Assembly (NCBI GenBank): GCA_031431475.1
Contig: JANPDL010000007.1
Span: 62,001-126,000 of the forward strand
Direction of reading: 5' to 3'
DNA length: 64,000 bases
Origin: JADCCX01 sp031431475
GTDB taxonomy: Bacteria > Pseudomonadota > Alphaproteobacteria > Rhizobiales > Beijerinckiaceae
The notes below the pieces were generated by a model. That model had not been told where the DNA came from. It made no database searches and saw only the letters and a program-made list of their open reading frames with translations. The position numbers and the translations under genes are program-made. Below, piece by piece: positions 16,732 through 25,538 of this stretch (positions are counted from its first letter, which is position 1; every line of letters starts with the position of its first letter).

Positions 16732-17154
16732 CTAGCCGCGCCGGCCAGCTTCAACGTGCTTCTTGAAACTGTTCAAAATCGCCTGCCATCCCTGCTGCTG
16801 TTGCTCGATAGAGTTTTCTGTTTCCGCATCGAACGCCACGCGAACTGTTACGCCGTTGGCGCCAGTCACGAATGAAACTGAGGCGGTACGATCTCCGAAC
16901 GTGAACTCAAGCAATTCTCCAGGCATGACCCTGGTGTAGGTTCCGGCGAAATCAAACCCGAAGCTGCCGTCCTTTGCTTCCATGCGTGACGTGAATATGC
17001 CGCCGACGCGAAGATCGACTGTGGCTTTCGGTGTGTGCCAATCGTCGGACGCGGCATTCCATTTCTTTATGTCATCCGGCGTGGTGTACGCTCGCCAGAC
17101 GTCAGTGACGGGTGCCTTAATGATGGTCTCGACAGTAATTTTTTTGTTCGTCAT
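16732..17154 (-). CDS. SRPBCC/AHSA1-family protein
   Basis: A 140-residue SRPBCC protein. It begins with VETIIKAPVTDVWRAYTTP and the conserved I-x-x-W (IKKWN), and ends in the amphipathic helix GWQAILNSFKKHVE. A run of glutamines (EQQQQGW) sits just before that helix. It is a different branch from the neighbouring SRPBCC gene, not a recent copy. The start overlaps the tetR stop (ATGA), so the two are translationally coupled. Confidence 0.87.
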   Translation of the reverse strand: MTNKKITVETIIKAPVTDVWRAYTTPDDIKKWNAASDDWHTPKATVDLRVGGIFTSRMEAKDGSFGFDFAGTYTRVMPGELLEFTFGDRTASVSFVTGANGVTVRVAFDAETENSIEQQQQGWQAILNSFKKHVEAGRRG

Positions 17155-17783
17155 GGCTTTTCCTTTCGAGTGCTGTTTTGCGGTTGGTTAAAGATAAGCC
17201 CAAGATATCGCCGCAAATGCGCGAGACTCTCATGCACCACCTCGGGGCCTTGTTTTGCCTTGGCAAAAATGAAAGCGCCCTGCAGAACCGACTGGATGAA
17301 ATACCCCACGCTCTCGGCGCTCCACATTGCATCTGGCGCGTAAAGCAGCCTTGCGGCTTCAATATCACGTGTGATGATGGCGATGTGTGTTGACATACCC
17401 TTGTCGCAGGCGGCGCGGATGTCGGGATGGGTTGCGTAGGTTTCCTGCACCAATGTGCCCAAAAGGCATGTGTAGTCGGTCAGTTCGCCCTGCAGAATTT
17501 CGGCGCGGAAATCGACGTAGCCTAACAGGCGTTCCAGCGGGTCATCCGACTGATGATAGGGGGCGGAAGCAAAGAACTCTTCGGTCATCTCGCCCCAATA
17601 GGCGGCGGCGGACAGGGCGAGGTCATCCTTGCTTTTGAAGTGATGGAAAAAGCTGCCCTTCGTAACCTTGGCCGCGTGGCAGATGTCGTCCACGGTCGTG
17701 GCCGCGTAGCCTCTGGCGCGAATGACTTGCAGCGCCGCGTTGAGCAGCTTGGTCTTCGACTGATGTTGCGCCCGAGTGGTCAT
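17151..17783 (-). CDS. TetR/AcrR-family transcriptional regulator
   Basis: A 210-residue one-component repressor. The N-terminal helix-turn-helix (~10-55) includes LLNAALQVIRARGYAATTVD and KGSFFHHFKSKDDL, the usual TetR recognition helix. The C-terminal ligand domain resembles TetR_C proteins that sit beside SRPBCC genes. It heads the operon with two SRPBCC genes. An inverted repeat ATACCG-N6-CGGTAT lies 10-27 bases upstream of its start, suggesting autorepression. The ligand is unknown. Confidence 0.92.
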   Translation of the reverse strand: MTTRAQHQSKTKLLNAALQVIRARGYAATTVDDICHAAKVTKGSFFHHFKSKDDLALSAAAYWGEMTEEFFASAPYHQSDDPLERLLGYVDFRAEILQGELTDYTCLLGTLVQETYATHPDIRAACDKGMSTHIAIITRDIEAARLLYAPDAMWSAESVGYFIQSVLQGAFIFAKAKQGPEVVHESLAHLRRYLGLIFNQPQNSTRKEKP

Positions 17784-17792
17784 GATGAATGC

Positions 17793-17810
17793 ATACCGTC
17801 TAGTCGGTAT
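17793..17810. promoter_or_regulatory. Candidate TetR-family operator
   Basis: ATACCGTCTAGTCGGTAT has perfect six-base arms around a CTAG-containing centre. The ACCG...CGGT arms and the place just upstream of tetR match common operators of the family. Confidence 0.6.
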
Positions 17811-17845
17811 TGAGTCAACTCATCTGTGCTGCGCGTTAAATTTGC

Positions 17846-19114
17846 TCAATTCCTGAAATCCTGCTGCTCCGGAATGCGGTTGAAGGCGATCTTTGCCCCG
17901 ACAAATTGCGGCATGCGGTTTGGCGGACCGATCAGGACGGTGCCTCTGCCGTATCGCTGGTTGAGGCGGTCCAGGGCTTTTGACAGCGCCAGTTCCCGGT
18001 GATCCTCCTTTTGCGCCAGTTCTTCCTCGAACAGGTCCTGCATGTCGCCGTTCAGGGGCGCGAGCTTTTGCAGCACCACGCCGACTTTCTTGATCGGACT
18101 TGCGGTAAATTCCACGGGCCTGCCGCTCCAGAGGCGATCGAGGTGCCGCAGGAGGGCGAATGTGTTGTCCGTCGCCGGAAACAGCATGTCGTCGCCCCAT
18201 GACTCTCGTGTCTCCAGTCGCAAGCCGAGCGAGAGCGCGGAGGCCCTGTAGCCGATATGGCGCATCCGCGCTGCGGCCTTGACCAGCAGTTGACGGGCTA
18301 CCTGCCAGGCCATTGATGGCGGGCGCAGTTCAGGTGCCAGGACATGGCTGTGGCTGATGGAGCCGCGTTGCGTCTCGATCTCGGGTGGATCAATGCCATG
18401 CAACCCATACCAGAACCGCTCGCCCTCAATGCTGCCCCAGACCGCTCTGGCCCTGCCGGGGGAAAGGTTCCAGAAGGCTTCCACCGTGTGGATTCCGCAA
18501 CTGGCGAGCCTGCGTTCGATGCCTCTGGCGATGCCTGCGATATCGGTCAGCTTTAGATCCAGTAGTGGTCCCGGAAGGCCGTTCAGTGCGATAAGGGTGA
18601 GGCCGCGCGGTTTTTTCATGTCGCTCGCGGTTTTGGCCAGCAGACGGCTCGGGGCAAGGCCGACCGAGGACGTGAGGCATTCGCCCACATTGCGCAGGAT
18701 GCCGCGCTGGACGGCGGCGGCCAGCTCCAGCGCTGTGCTGATCTGGCGCTCGCGTCCCATTAGGGCGCAGGCCACCTCGTCGATCGAGCAGACCTTCGTG
18801 ACATGCAGGTGGCTCTCGATTTCGCGGATGATGCGGTGGTGGTAGTCGACATAGGTATCGTGGCGGGCCAGCACGACCCGTACATCCGGGCATTTCTGCC
18901 GCGCCTCCAGTACCGAAGTGCCCGTGCGGATACCAAGCGCCTTGGCCTCGTAGCTCGCGGCAATGGCCGAGGTGTAGGGGGAATCGACCGGGATGACGAT
19001 CACAGGACGTCCGCGCAAGGCAGGGTTTGCCTGCTGCTCGACGCTGGCGAAATAGCTGTTGAGATCGAGAAACAGCCAGCGAAGCCCGGCTGCATCATCG
19101 GATGGGGAGGACAT
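17846..19114 (-). CDS. Y-family DNA polymerase (DinB/ImuB-like branch)
   Basis: A 422-residue translesion polymerase. Metal-binding motifs are present: FLDLNSYFASVEQQ at ~14-27 (first Asp, Phe steric gate region) and CSIDEVAC (Asp-Glu pair). The finger/thumb region SSVGLAPSRLLAKTASDMKKP and the little-finger domain follow. Gln359-Phe362 (QDLF) could bind the sliding clamp. Close homologues are often mislabelled 'type VI secretion ImpB'. No imuA, dnaE2, recA-like or lexA gene is adjacent, and no GTTC-N7-GTTC SOS box was found upstream. ATG 19114 is preferred over 19147 because AAGG precedes it and the family N-terminus starts there. Confidence 0.88.
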   Translation of the reverse strand: MSSPSDDAAGLRWLFLDLNSYFASVEQQANPALRGRPVIVIPVDSPYTSAIAASYEAKALGIRTGTSVLEARQKCPDVRVVLARHDTYVDYHHRIIREIESHLHVTKVCSIDEVACALMGRERQISTALELAAAVQRGILRNVGECLTSSVGLAPSRLLAKTASDMKKPRGLTLIALNGLPGPLLDLKLTDIAGIARGIERRLASCGIHTVEAFWNLSPGRARAVWGSIEGERFWYGLHGIDPPEIETQRGSISHSHVLAPELRPPSMAWQVARQLLVKAAARMRHIGYRASALSLGLRLETRESWGDDMLFPATDNTFALLRHLDRLWSGRPVEFTASPIKKVGVVLQKLAPLNGDMQDLFEEELAQKEDHRELALSKALDRLNQRYGRGTVLIGPPNRMPQFVGAKIAFNRIPEQQDFRN

Positions 19115-19362
19115 GGGGAGCCTTAAAATGGAATTTATAAGAAACATATAAAGATCAAATAAAGAACATAATCAACCCTTCTCCATCCGACGATGCCATG
19201 TCGCAACATTTGGCGGGTCGCAAAAAAATCCTCTTTCTGCTTCCCATGCCTTGAAGCTGCCGCAAAAATTCATAGCTTTGTCAATGACGGTGCAAAATGC
19301 GCCGTCTGCGCCTTGTTCCGTCACGAACCCCGGCGCTTCATATCCAATCCTGAGGTATGCTC

Positions 19363-19818
19363 ATGATCCGCTTCACCTTGAACGGACAGGCGCAGGGCGT
19401 GAATGTCGAAGCCGACATGCCGCTCTTGTGGGCCATCCGCGATGTCATTGGTCTCACCGGCACGAAATTCGGCTGCGGACAGGCGCTCTGCGGGGCCTGC
19501 ACGGTCTGGGTCGATGGCCAGCCGACCCGCTCCTGTCAGACGTCGATGTCCGACATTGCGGAAAAATCCGTCACAACAATCGAAGGCGTCTCAGGCCGTG
19601 TGACTGACGCCGTGCAGAAGGCCTGGGTCAGCCTTGATGTGCCGCAATGCGGCTATTGCCAGTCCGGGCAGGTCATGGCGGCGATTGCGCTGCTCAATGA
19701 CAACAGGAAACCGAGCGATGCCGATATCGATGCCGCGATGACGGGGAATATCTGCCGTTGCGCGACGTATCAGCGGATTCGCGGCGCGGTGCACGAAGCC
19801 GCCAAGTCATTGGCCTGA
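19363..19818 (+). CDS. iorA: Isoquinoline 1-oxidoreductase-type [2Fe-2S] subunit
   Basis: Small iron-sulfur subunit of a molybdenum hydroxylase or aldehyde dehydrogenase. The 151 residues carry two [2Fe-2S] sites: a plant-ferredoxin type (GCGQALCGACTVW plus C in RSCQTS, ~38-62) and a C-terminal CGYCQSGQ...ICRCATY site. It transfers electrons from the molybdenum subunit. ATG 19363 is chosen because GAGG is well placed for it but lies too close to an ATG at 19357. The next gene follows after 10 bases. The 248-bp gap upstream, shared with the polymerase gene, is AT-rich next to the polymerase and shows no clear operator. Confidence 0.93.
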   Translation: MIRFTLNGQAQGVNVEADMPLLWAIRDVIGLTGTKFGCGQALCGACTVWVDGQPTRSCQTSMSDIAEKSVTTIEGVSGRVTDAVQKAWVSLDVPQCGYCQSGQVMAAIALLNDNRKPSDADIDAAMTGNICRCATYQRIRGAVHEAAKSLA

Positions 19819-19828
19819 GGAGATCATT

Positions 19829-22036
19829 ATGCTCGCACGAACAATGAACGTTCTCGCTTTGGATAAGAACTTGCTCGCCACCACCAAGCCTTCACGCCGC
19901 AACTTTGTCCTTGGCTCTGCCGCCGTTTCAGGCGCGCTGGTCATCGGCTTCAGACCATCGGGTGCCCCCGCTCAAAGTGCAACCACGGGCGCGCGGCAGC
20001 TCACGGAGTATGTGCGGATCGGCGCTGACAATACCGTCACCGTCGTGTCGGCCCATATGGACATGGGGCAGGGCATCTATCACGGCCTTGCCACGCTGGT
20101 GAACGAGGAACTGCGCGCCGACTGGTCGCAGATCAGGGTCGAGGGTGGTGCAGGCAATCCGAAGGCTTTCGGTAACATCCTGTGGGGCGGCGCCATTCAG
20201 GGTACAGGCGGTTCGACGGGCCTGGCTTCGTCGTTCGACCGCTATCGTCAGGCGGGTGCTGCGGCACGCGAGATGCTGGTGCAGACGGCCGCCAGCGACT
20301 GGAATGTGAAAGCGTCCGAGATCAGCGTCGAGCGCGGTGTCCTTCGACATGGCACCAAACAGGCGACATTCGGGGCGATGGCGGAGAGGGCGTCGCAGAG
20401 AGCAATTCCGGCGGCGGTGGCTCTGCGTGATGCGAAAGACTGGATCTACATCGGCAAGGACCGCGATGTCGTCGGCAAGTATGACAGTCTCGCCAAGTCG
20501 ACGGGCAAGCAAGATTTCACCATTGATGTGAAGCTGCCCGGCCTTTTGACCGCCGTGATGATCCATCCGCCGCTGTTTGGTGCGACGGTGCAATCCTTCG
20601 ATGCGAGCAAGGCGAAGGGCATGGCCGGTGTTGTTGATGTGGTGCAGGTCCCGCGCGGCGTTGCCGTGGTCGCTGACAATATGTGGCATGCGCTCAAGGC
20701 CCGCGAAGCCGTGACGGTCGTCTGGGATGACAGCAAAGCCGAGAAGCGCTCGTCGAAGGAATTGATGGCGAGCTATCGCGACACCGCGAAGAAGCCGGGT
20801 TTGGCCAATGCGGCTGTGACCGGGAATGTCGAAACCGCGATGGCGGGTGCGGCCAAGGTCCTGGAAGCCACGTTCGAGTTTCCCTATCTCGCCCATGCCG
20901 CGCTGGAACCGCTGAATGCGGTGGCGCGGATCACGGATGGCCGGGTCGAGGTCTGGGGCGGACACCAGATGCCGGATATCTATCAGGCCATCGCCGCGCA
21001 GACCGCAGGCGTCACGCCAGACCGGGTGACCATGCACGTGATGAAAACCGGCGGTGGCTTCGGCCGGCGTGCCGTGGCCGATGGCGACATCATCCAGGAG
21101 GCCGTGGCCGTGTCACGCGCCATCGGCGGGCGTCCGGTGAAGGTGCAATGGGACCGCGAGAACGACATGCGTGGTGGGCGGTATCGTCCGGCCTATGTGC
21201 ATTATCTCAAGGCTGGTCTCGACAAGGATGGCAGCGTGGTCGGTTGGTACAATCACATTGTCGGCCAATCGATCATGACAGGAACGCCTTTCGAAGCCGG
21301 ATACGTCAAGAACGGCATCGATCCGACCTCGGTGGAGGGCGCGCAGAAGCTCCCCTACGCATTTCCCAATATGAAGGTGGATCTGACGACGACCAAGGTT
21401 GGCGTTCCCGTGTTGTGGTGGCGCGCCGTGGGTTCCACGCACACGGCCTATGCGGTCGAGGCTTTCATCGATGAACTGGCGGAAGCTGCGGGCAAGGACC
21501 CGATCCAGTTCCGCCTTGGCATGATGAAGGATTCACCGCGCCATGTCGGCGTGTTGCGCCTTGCCGCCGAGAAGGCGGGATGGGGACAGCCGTTGCCAGC
21601 AGGGCGTTTCCGCGGCGTGGCGCTGGCCGAGAGCTTCAACACTTTCGTGGCGCAGATTGCGGAAGTTTCCGTCAGTAACGGCCAGCCGAAAGTTCACCGC
21701 GTTGTGTGTGCGGTGGATTGCGGCGTGGCGGTCAACCCGGACAATATCCGCGCCCAGATCGAGGGTGGCGTGGGCTTTGGTCTTGGTGCCGTGCTCAAAT
21801 CGCAGCTGACACTGGAGAACGGCAAGGTCATGGAGGGCAACTTCGATGGCTATGAGGTGTTGCGCATGGATGAAATGCCGCAGGTCGAAGTGCATATCGT
21901 GCCGTCCACGGCTTCGCCCACGGGCGTCGGTGAGCCCGGCGTGCCGCCGATTGGACCGGCTGTCGCCAATGCGTTCTATCAGGCGACGAAGCGACGCGTG
22001 CGCGTGCTGCCGTTCAGCCGACCCGAGAATGCCTGA
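19829..22036 (+). CDS. iorB: Isoquinoline 1-oxidoreductase-type molybdopterin subunit
   Basis: A 735-residue catalytic subunit of the xanthine-oxidase family (IorB/aldehyde-dehydrogenase type). The N-terminus has a twin-arginine signal (SRRNFVLGSAAVSG, ~23-36), so the heterodimer is exported folded with its small subunit. Molybdenum-site loops are visible: GGFGRRAVADGD, HAALEPLNAVARI, and the C-terminal VGEPGVPPIGPAVANA that carries the catalytic Glu. A GGAG lies eight bases before the ATG. No FAD subunit or cofactor-insertion gene (XdhC type) is adjacent, so electrons probably go to a cytochrome or quinone. Substrate class (N-heterocycle or aldehyde) cannot be told. Confidence 0.93.
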   Translation: MLARTMNVLALDKNLLATTKPSRRNFVLGSAAVSGALVIGFRPSGAPAQSATTGARQLTEYVRIGADNTVTVVSAHMDMGQGIYHGLATLVNEELRADWSQIRVEGGAGNPKAFGNILWGGAIQGTGGSTGLASSFDRYRQAGAAAREMLVQTAASDWNVKASEISVERGVLRHGTKQATFGAMAERASQRAIPAAVALRDAKDWIYIGKDRDVVGKYDSLAKSTGKQDFTIDVKLPGLLTAVMIHPPLFGATVQSFDASKAKGMAGVVDVVQVPRGVAVVADNMWHALKAREAVTVVWDDSKAEKRSSKELMASYRDTAKKPGLANAAVTGNVETAMAGAAKVLEATFEFPYLAHAALEPLNAVARITDGRVEVWGGHQMPDIYQAIAAQTAGVTPDRVTMHVMKTGGGFGRRAVADGDIIQEAVAVSRAIGGRPVKVQWDRENDMRGGRYRPAYVHYLKAGLDKDGSVVGWYNHIVGQSIMTGTPFEAGYVKNGIDPTSVEGAQKLPYAFPNMKVDLTTTKVGVPVLWWRAVGSTHTAYAVEAFIDELAEAAGKDPIQFRLGMMKDSPRHVGVLRLAAEKAGWGQPLPAGRFRGVALAESFNTFVAQIAEVSVSNGQPKVHRVVCAVDCGVAVNPDNIRAQIEGGVGFGLGAVLKSQLTLENGKVMEGNFDGYEVLRMDEMPQVEVHIVPSTASPTGVGEPGVPPIGPAVANAFYQATKRRVRVLPFSRPENA

Positions 22037-22048
22037 TTGGAAAGCTGT

Positions 22049-23629
22049 CTACCGGGGCAATATCTCCCACGGTAGCGTGAACTCATCACTGCGCGGTGTG
22101 ACCTTCAGGGTCGCCCGCGCAGCCCAACTGTTGAGCGGAAAATAGAGCGGAATGACACCTGCGTCGTTGATGGCGATGGTGGTGACTTCTGCCAGCATCT
22201 CCGCACGCCGTGCTTCATCTACGGTCGAGACCGCTTTCGCCAGCGCATCATCGAACATCTTGCTGGAATAGCGTCCGCGATTGGATGATCCGAGGCCCTT
22301 CGCACGGTCAAACGTGGCCGCAAGGTTCTTGAGCGGATCGGAGTTCTCGCCTCCCGCCGCTCCCCAGCCCGCCATGATCATGGAGAATTCCGGTGTCTGG
22401 TTCGCGCCGCCGGTAGAGCCACGGCTGAAGAAATTCGCGGGTGGCATGGTTTCGACGCTTGTTTCGATGCCGACGCGGGTCAGCATCTGGGCCACGGCCT
22501 CGATGATCTTCGTATCGTTGGGATAGCGCCCATTGGGGCCATGGATGGTCAGCCTGAAGCCATTGGGCAAGCCCGCTTCCGCCAGCAGGGCGCGGGCTGC
22601 TGCGGGATCAGACAGCTCGGGCCTCAGTGTCTTGCTCGTGCCGTAGAATGCCTCGTTCATGTATTGCCCGGCAGGCTGGCCTTCGCCTTCCGCGATGCGC
22701 TCCACCAGAGCCTGCCGGTTGATTGCCTTAGAGATGGCCTGCCGGACGCGGCGGTCGAGAAAGGGGTTGCGGATGCGCCCGCCATTCTTGCCTGAAACGA
22801 AGGGGCTGTCGTCGCGAAACTGGTCCATCGCGAGATAGAACACGCGGTTCGAGATCGAGCTTGTGACCGCGATTTTTAGATCAGCCTTGAGCCGCTTCAG
22901 GTCTGTCGTCGGTGGTTGCTCGATCACATCAACACCGCCCGCAAGAAGTGTCGCGACACGGGCAGGATCGGACTTGATCGGGCGCAGTGTCACGGTCTTC
23001 CAGTGCGGCTTCTCGCGCCAGTGTTTGTCAAACCGTTCGAGGACAATCGCTTCCCCTGGTGTGAAGGACACGAAGCGATAAGGACCTGTGCCGATGGCAG
23101 CCTTGCCGGTGTTGAAATCCTGCGTCGTGGCATCTCCCGAAGCTTTTGCAGAGATGATGCTGATGGTGGAGATATCGACCGGCGTGAGCGGCTGCGGCGC
23201 ATCAGTGCGGATCAACACCATATGATCATCGATCTTTTCGATACGCTTTCCCGCCAGAAAACCTCCGAACGAGGACGGCGAGCGCGGGACGCTCGGTGCG
23301 CGGGCGAAGGTGAAGACGACGTCATCCGCTGTGAATGGTGAGCCGTCGTGGAAGACTATGTCCTTGCGGAGCCTGAATTCCCAGGTCTGGTCATCCACGG
23401 CGCGCCAGCTCTCGGCGAGGCCGGGTGAAAGCTGCTGTTTCTCGTCCTGGAAGACCAATGGCTCGAAGATGATGCGGGCAACGGCCTTGTTTGGCGTTGT
23501 GTTGTGGAAATGCGGGTCGATAGCGCTGGGTTCGGACGAAGTACCGATGCGCAACTCCTGTGCGACGGCCGGGGCCAGCCCGGCCAGCAAGCAGATGATA
23601 GGACCGAATGATCTCAAAGATCTAGTCAC
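22049..23629 (-). CDS. Family 5 ABC transporter solute-binding protein
   Basis: A 526-residue periplasmic binding protein of the dipeptide/nickel/opine type (SBP_bac_5). The signal peptide LRSFGPIICLLAGLAPAVAQ is followed by the family start (LRIGTSSEPSAIDPHFHN). The conserved LAESWRAVDDQTWEFRLRKD and FHDGSPFTADDVVFTF segments come next. The start is GTG 23629, which overlaps the stop codon of the glycine-rich protein gene (GTGACTAG) and has GGAGGTGG just upstream. A longer frame to 23956 reads through that gene and is rejected. No permease or ATPase is adjacent. It is convergent with iorB. Confidence 0.9.
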   Translation of the reverse strand: MTRSLRSFGPIICLLAGLAPAVAQELRIGTSSEPSAIDPHFHNTTPNKAVARIIFEPLVFQDEKQQLSPGLAESWRAVDDQTWEFRLRKDIVFHDGSPFTADDVVFTFARAPSVPRSPSSFGGFLAGKRIEKIDDHMVLIRTDAPQPLTPVDISTISIISAKASGDATTQDFNTGKAAIGTGPYRFVSFTPGEAIVLERFDKHWREKPHWKTVTLRPIKSDPARVATLLAGGVDVIEQPPTTDLKRLKADLKIAVTSSISNRVFYLAMDQFRDDSPFVSGKNGGRIRNPFLDRRVRQAISKAINRQALVERIAEGEGQPAGQYMNEAFYGTSKTLRPELSDPAAARALLAEAGLPNGFRLTIHGPNGRYPNDTKIIEAVAQMLTRVGIETSVETMPPANFFSRGSTGGANQTPEFSMIMAGWGAAGGENSDPLKNLAATFDRAKGLGSSNRGRYSSKMFDDALAKAVSTVDEARRAEMLAEVTTIAINDAGVIPLYFPLNSWAARATLKVTPRSDEFTLPWEILPR

Positions 23630-24338
23630 CGCCGCCACCTCCGCAACCGCCTCCGCCCCCATCACTCCCGCCACTGTCGCCTCCTCCGCCGCTGTCTCCC
23701 GCACCGGCGCTGGCTGTGTCGCCGAAACCATCGGTGGATCCGTCAACGGATGACGAGCCGAAATCGCCGCCGCAATTGGCGGCCCCCGAGCTGCCTGTGT
23801 CACGCCTGACACCAGAGCAATCCGCGACATAGCGGTAGCCGTTCGGGATTTTGAGCTTGCTGTCGAGCGCGAAGAGGAGCGGCAGGCGCGTTGGCTTCTT
23901 CGGGTCGATATTCTCTTCCCGGCAGCATTGCCACCAGACGCGGCGAAGTCCGACATTGCTCTCCCGGCGCTCGGATGTGAGCATCACGGCAGGGCTGTGG
24001 TGGAAGAAACCACCAAAAGCCCCTTTGCAGAAATCCTGATACGCTTTCGTATAGAGGATGAACTCATGCCAGAGGTCATCCACGACTTCGGACGGCATGG
24101 ACACCGGCTTCAGCCCGCCCTTGAGATAGGCCATGAAAAACTGGCGCAGGCCCTTGGAGACAATCGATGTCTCCTTGCGGGTGAAATGCGGGTATTTTTT
24201 CGTCAGGTTGTCGAGCAGTTGCGGTGGCCAGTTGTAGTTGTTGATGAACGCAGCACGCTTGAGTGTTTGTGCCTGAACCCAGATGCGCCAGGCGATAGCC
24301 GCGACTATTACCGCAATGACAATGCCGACGTAATTCAT
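23622..24338 (-). CDS. Glycine-rich membrane protein of the GRDP-like type
   Basis: A 238-residue protein with one N-terminal membrane helix (~2-20), a soluble domain, and a tail rich in Gly, Ser and Asp that ends GGGGGCGGGGGD. The soluble part contains EVVDDLWHEFILYTKAYQDF and FHHSPAV, which resemble the glycine-rich domain-containing protein family (PF07173-like: Trp-His then a Tyr-x-x-Phe/Cys helix). The tail has a cysteine inside the glycine run and may be a low-complexity surface. GGGAGG precedes the ATG by five bases. It overlaps the binding-protein gene by eight bases. Function unknown; family call is tentative. Confidence 0.75.
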   Translation of the reverse strand: MNYVGIVIAVIVAAIAWRIWVQAQTLKRAAFINNYNWPPQLLDNLTKKYPHFTRKETSIVSKGLRQFFMAYLKGGLKPVSMPSEVVDDLWHEFILYTKAYQDFCKGAFGGFFHHSPAVMLTSERRESNVGLRRVWWQCCREENIDPKKPTRLPLLFALDSKLKIPNGYRYVADCSGVRRDTGSSGAANCGGDFGSSSVDGSTDGFGDTASAGAGDSGGGGDSGGSDGGGGGCGGGGGD

Positions 24339-24394
24339 GAATGCCTCCCGAACCTTCATGCCGGTGAGCAGGCTATGGGGGAATGCGCCAAAAG

Positions 24395-24422
24395 AAAACC
24401 CCGGTGTTGCCACCGGGGTTTT
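24395..24422. terminator. Bidirectional rho-independent terminator
   Basis: Perfect stem AAAACCCCGGTG/CACCGGGGTTTT with a TTGC loop; A-rich on the left and T-rich on the right. It follows the minus-strand TRAP binding-protein gene (ends 24444) and separates it from the glycine-rich protein gene. Confidence 0.85.
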
Positions 24423-24443
24423 CAGTATTTCAGTTCTGATTGA

Positions 24444-25538
24444 TCAGATCAGTCCGCCAGCTTTCGCACGGACCATGAAGTTGTCCATGTTGAACTCGGC
24501 CACCTGCCACCAGAGGAACTGGTCACCGCGGAAGGCCATGTGATTGTCATGGACCTTCTTGAACTGGGCATTGGCAGCCGCTGTCTCGGTGTAGAGCTCC
24601 TGCGAGGCCTTGAAGCATGCCTGCATGATTTCCGGCGTGAACGGACGGAGCTGTGCGCCGCCTGCGACCAGCCGCTTGAGGGCGGCAGGGTTGCGAGCGT
24701 CATACTTCGCCTGCATGTCGTTGTGGGCGAGATGAGCGGCAGTCGACAGAGCAGCCTGATATTGCTTGGGCAGGCTGTTCCACTTGTCGCTGTTGATGAA
24801 GAAGTGGAGCATCGCGCCACCTTCCCACCAGCCGGGATAGTAATAGAACGGCGCGACCTTGTTGAAGCCGAGCTTTTCGTCATCATAAGGGCCGACCCAC
24901 TCGGCACCGTCGATGGTGCCCTTTTCGAGCGCAGGATAGATATCACCGCCCGCGATCTGCTGGGGCACTGCACCAAGCTTCTGCAGGACACGACCAGCGA
25001 AGCCGCCGATGCGCATCTTCAGGCCCTTCATATCTTCGACGGTCTTGATTTCCTTGCGGAACCAGCCACCCATCTGGCAACCTGTGTTGCCACCGATGAG
25101 AGCATGGATCTTCTGGGTGGCGTAAAACTCGTTCATGAGCTTCTCGCCATCACCATACATCCACCATGCCGTCTGCTGACGGGCATTCAGGCCGAACGGA
25201 ACGGCGGTGCCGAAGGCGTAGGTCGGGTCTTTGCCGACATAATAATAGGAAGCGGTGTGGCCGATCTCGACCGTGCCGTTGGTGATGGCGTCAGCGACCT
25301 GCAGGCCGGGGACGATTTCACCAGCTGCGAAGACCTGCAACTTGAATTTGCCATCGGTGATGTCCGAAACGGCCTTGGCCATCACTTCAGACGCACCATA
25401 GATAGTATCGAGCGATTTGGGGAAGCTCGATGTCAGGCGCCAGTTGATCTCGGGCGCTGACTGGGCGATCGCGGGCATTGCGATCGTCGTAGCGGCTGCG
25501 CCAACTGTGGCAGCCGTCAGAAATTGGCGACGCTTCAT
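24444..25538 (-). CDS. TRAP transporter solute-binding protein (TakP/FcbT1 branch)
   Basis: A 364-residue DctP-type periplasmic receptor. The twin-arginine-like signal MKRRQFLTAATVGAAATTIA ends at PAIAQ. The branch that binds 2-oxo acids or related carboxylates is recognised by WRLTSSFPKSLDTIYGASE, SYYYVGKDP, NTGCQMGGWFRKEI, MRIGGFAGRV and DGAEWVGPYDDEKLGF. GGAGG precedes the ATG at 25538; the frame from 25580 is rejected. It is a close paralogue of the binding protein at 30144-31232. No permease genes are beside it, so it may use the permeases at 31.3-33.6 kb. A strong terminator follows. Confidence 0.92.
   Translation of the reverse strand: MKRRQFLTAATVGAAATTIAMPAIAQSAPEINWRLTSSFPKSLDTIYGASEVMAKAVSDITDGKFKLQVFAAGEIVPGLQVADAITNGTVEIGHTASYYYVGKDPTYAFGTAVPFGLNARQQTAWWMYGDGEKLMNEFYATQKIHALIGGNTGCQMGGWFRKEIKTVEDMKGLKMRIGGFAGRVLQKLGAVPQQIAGGDIYPALEKGTIDGAEWVGPYDDEKLGFNKVAPFYYYPGWWEGGAMLHFFINSDKWNSLPKQYQAALSTAAHLAHNDMQAKYDARNPAALKRLVAGGAQLRPFTPEIMQACFKASQELYTETAAANAQFKKVHDNHMAFRGDQFLWWQVAEFNMDNFMVRAKAGGLI

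Noticed and set aside
19115..19362. SOS (LexA) box upstream of the Y-family polymerase
   Set aside because: No GTTC-N7-GTTC or GAAC-N7-GAAC pair was found; GTTCcgtcacGAAC near 19316 has the wrong geometry and distance.
19928..21037. 369-codon minus-strand frame opposite iorB
   Set aside because: The plus strand encodes a complete molybdopterin subunit; the antisense frame is His/Arg-rich with no start signal.
23630..23956. N-terminal extension of the ABC receptor at 22.0-23.6 kb
   Set aside because: It runs in another frame through the glycine-rich protein gene. The GTG at 23629 gives a normal signal peptide with a GGAGG site.
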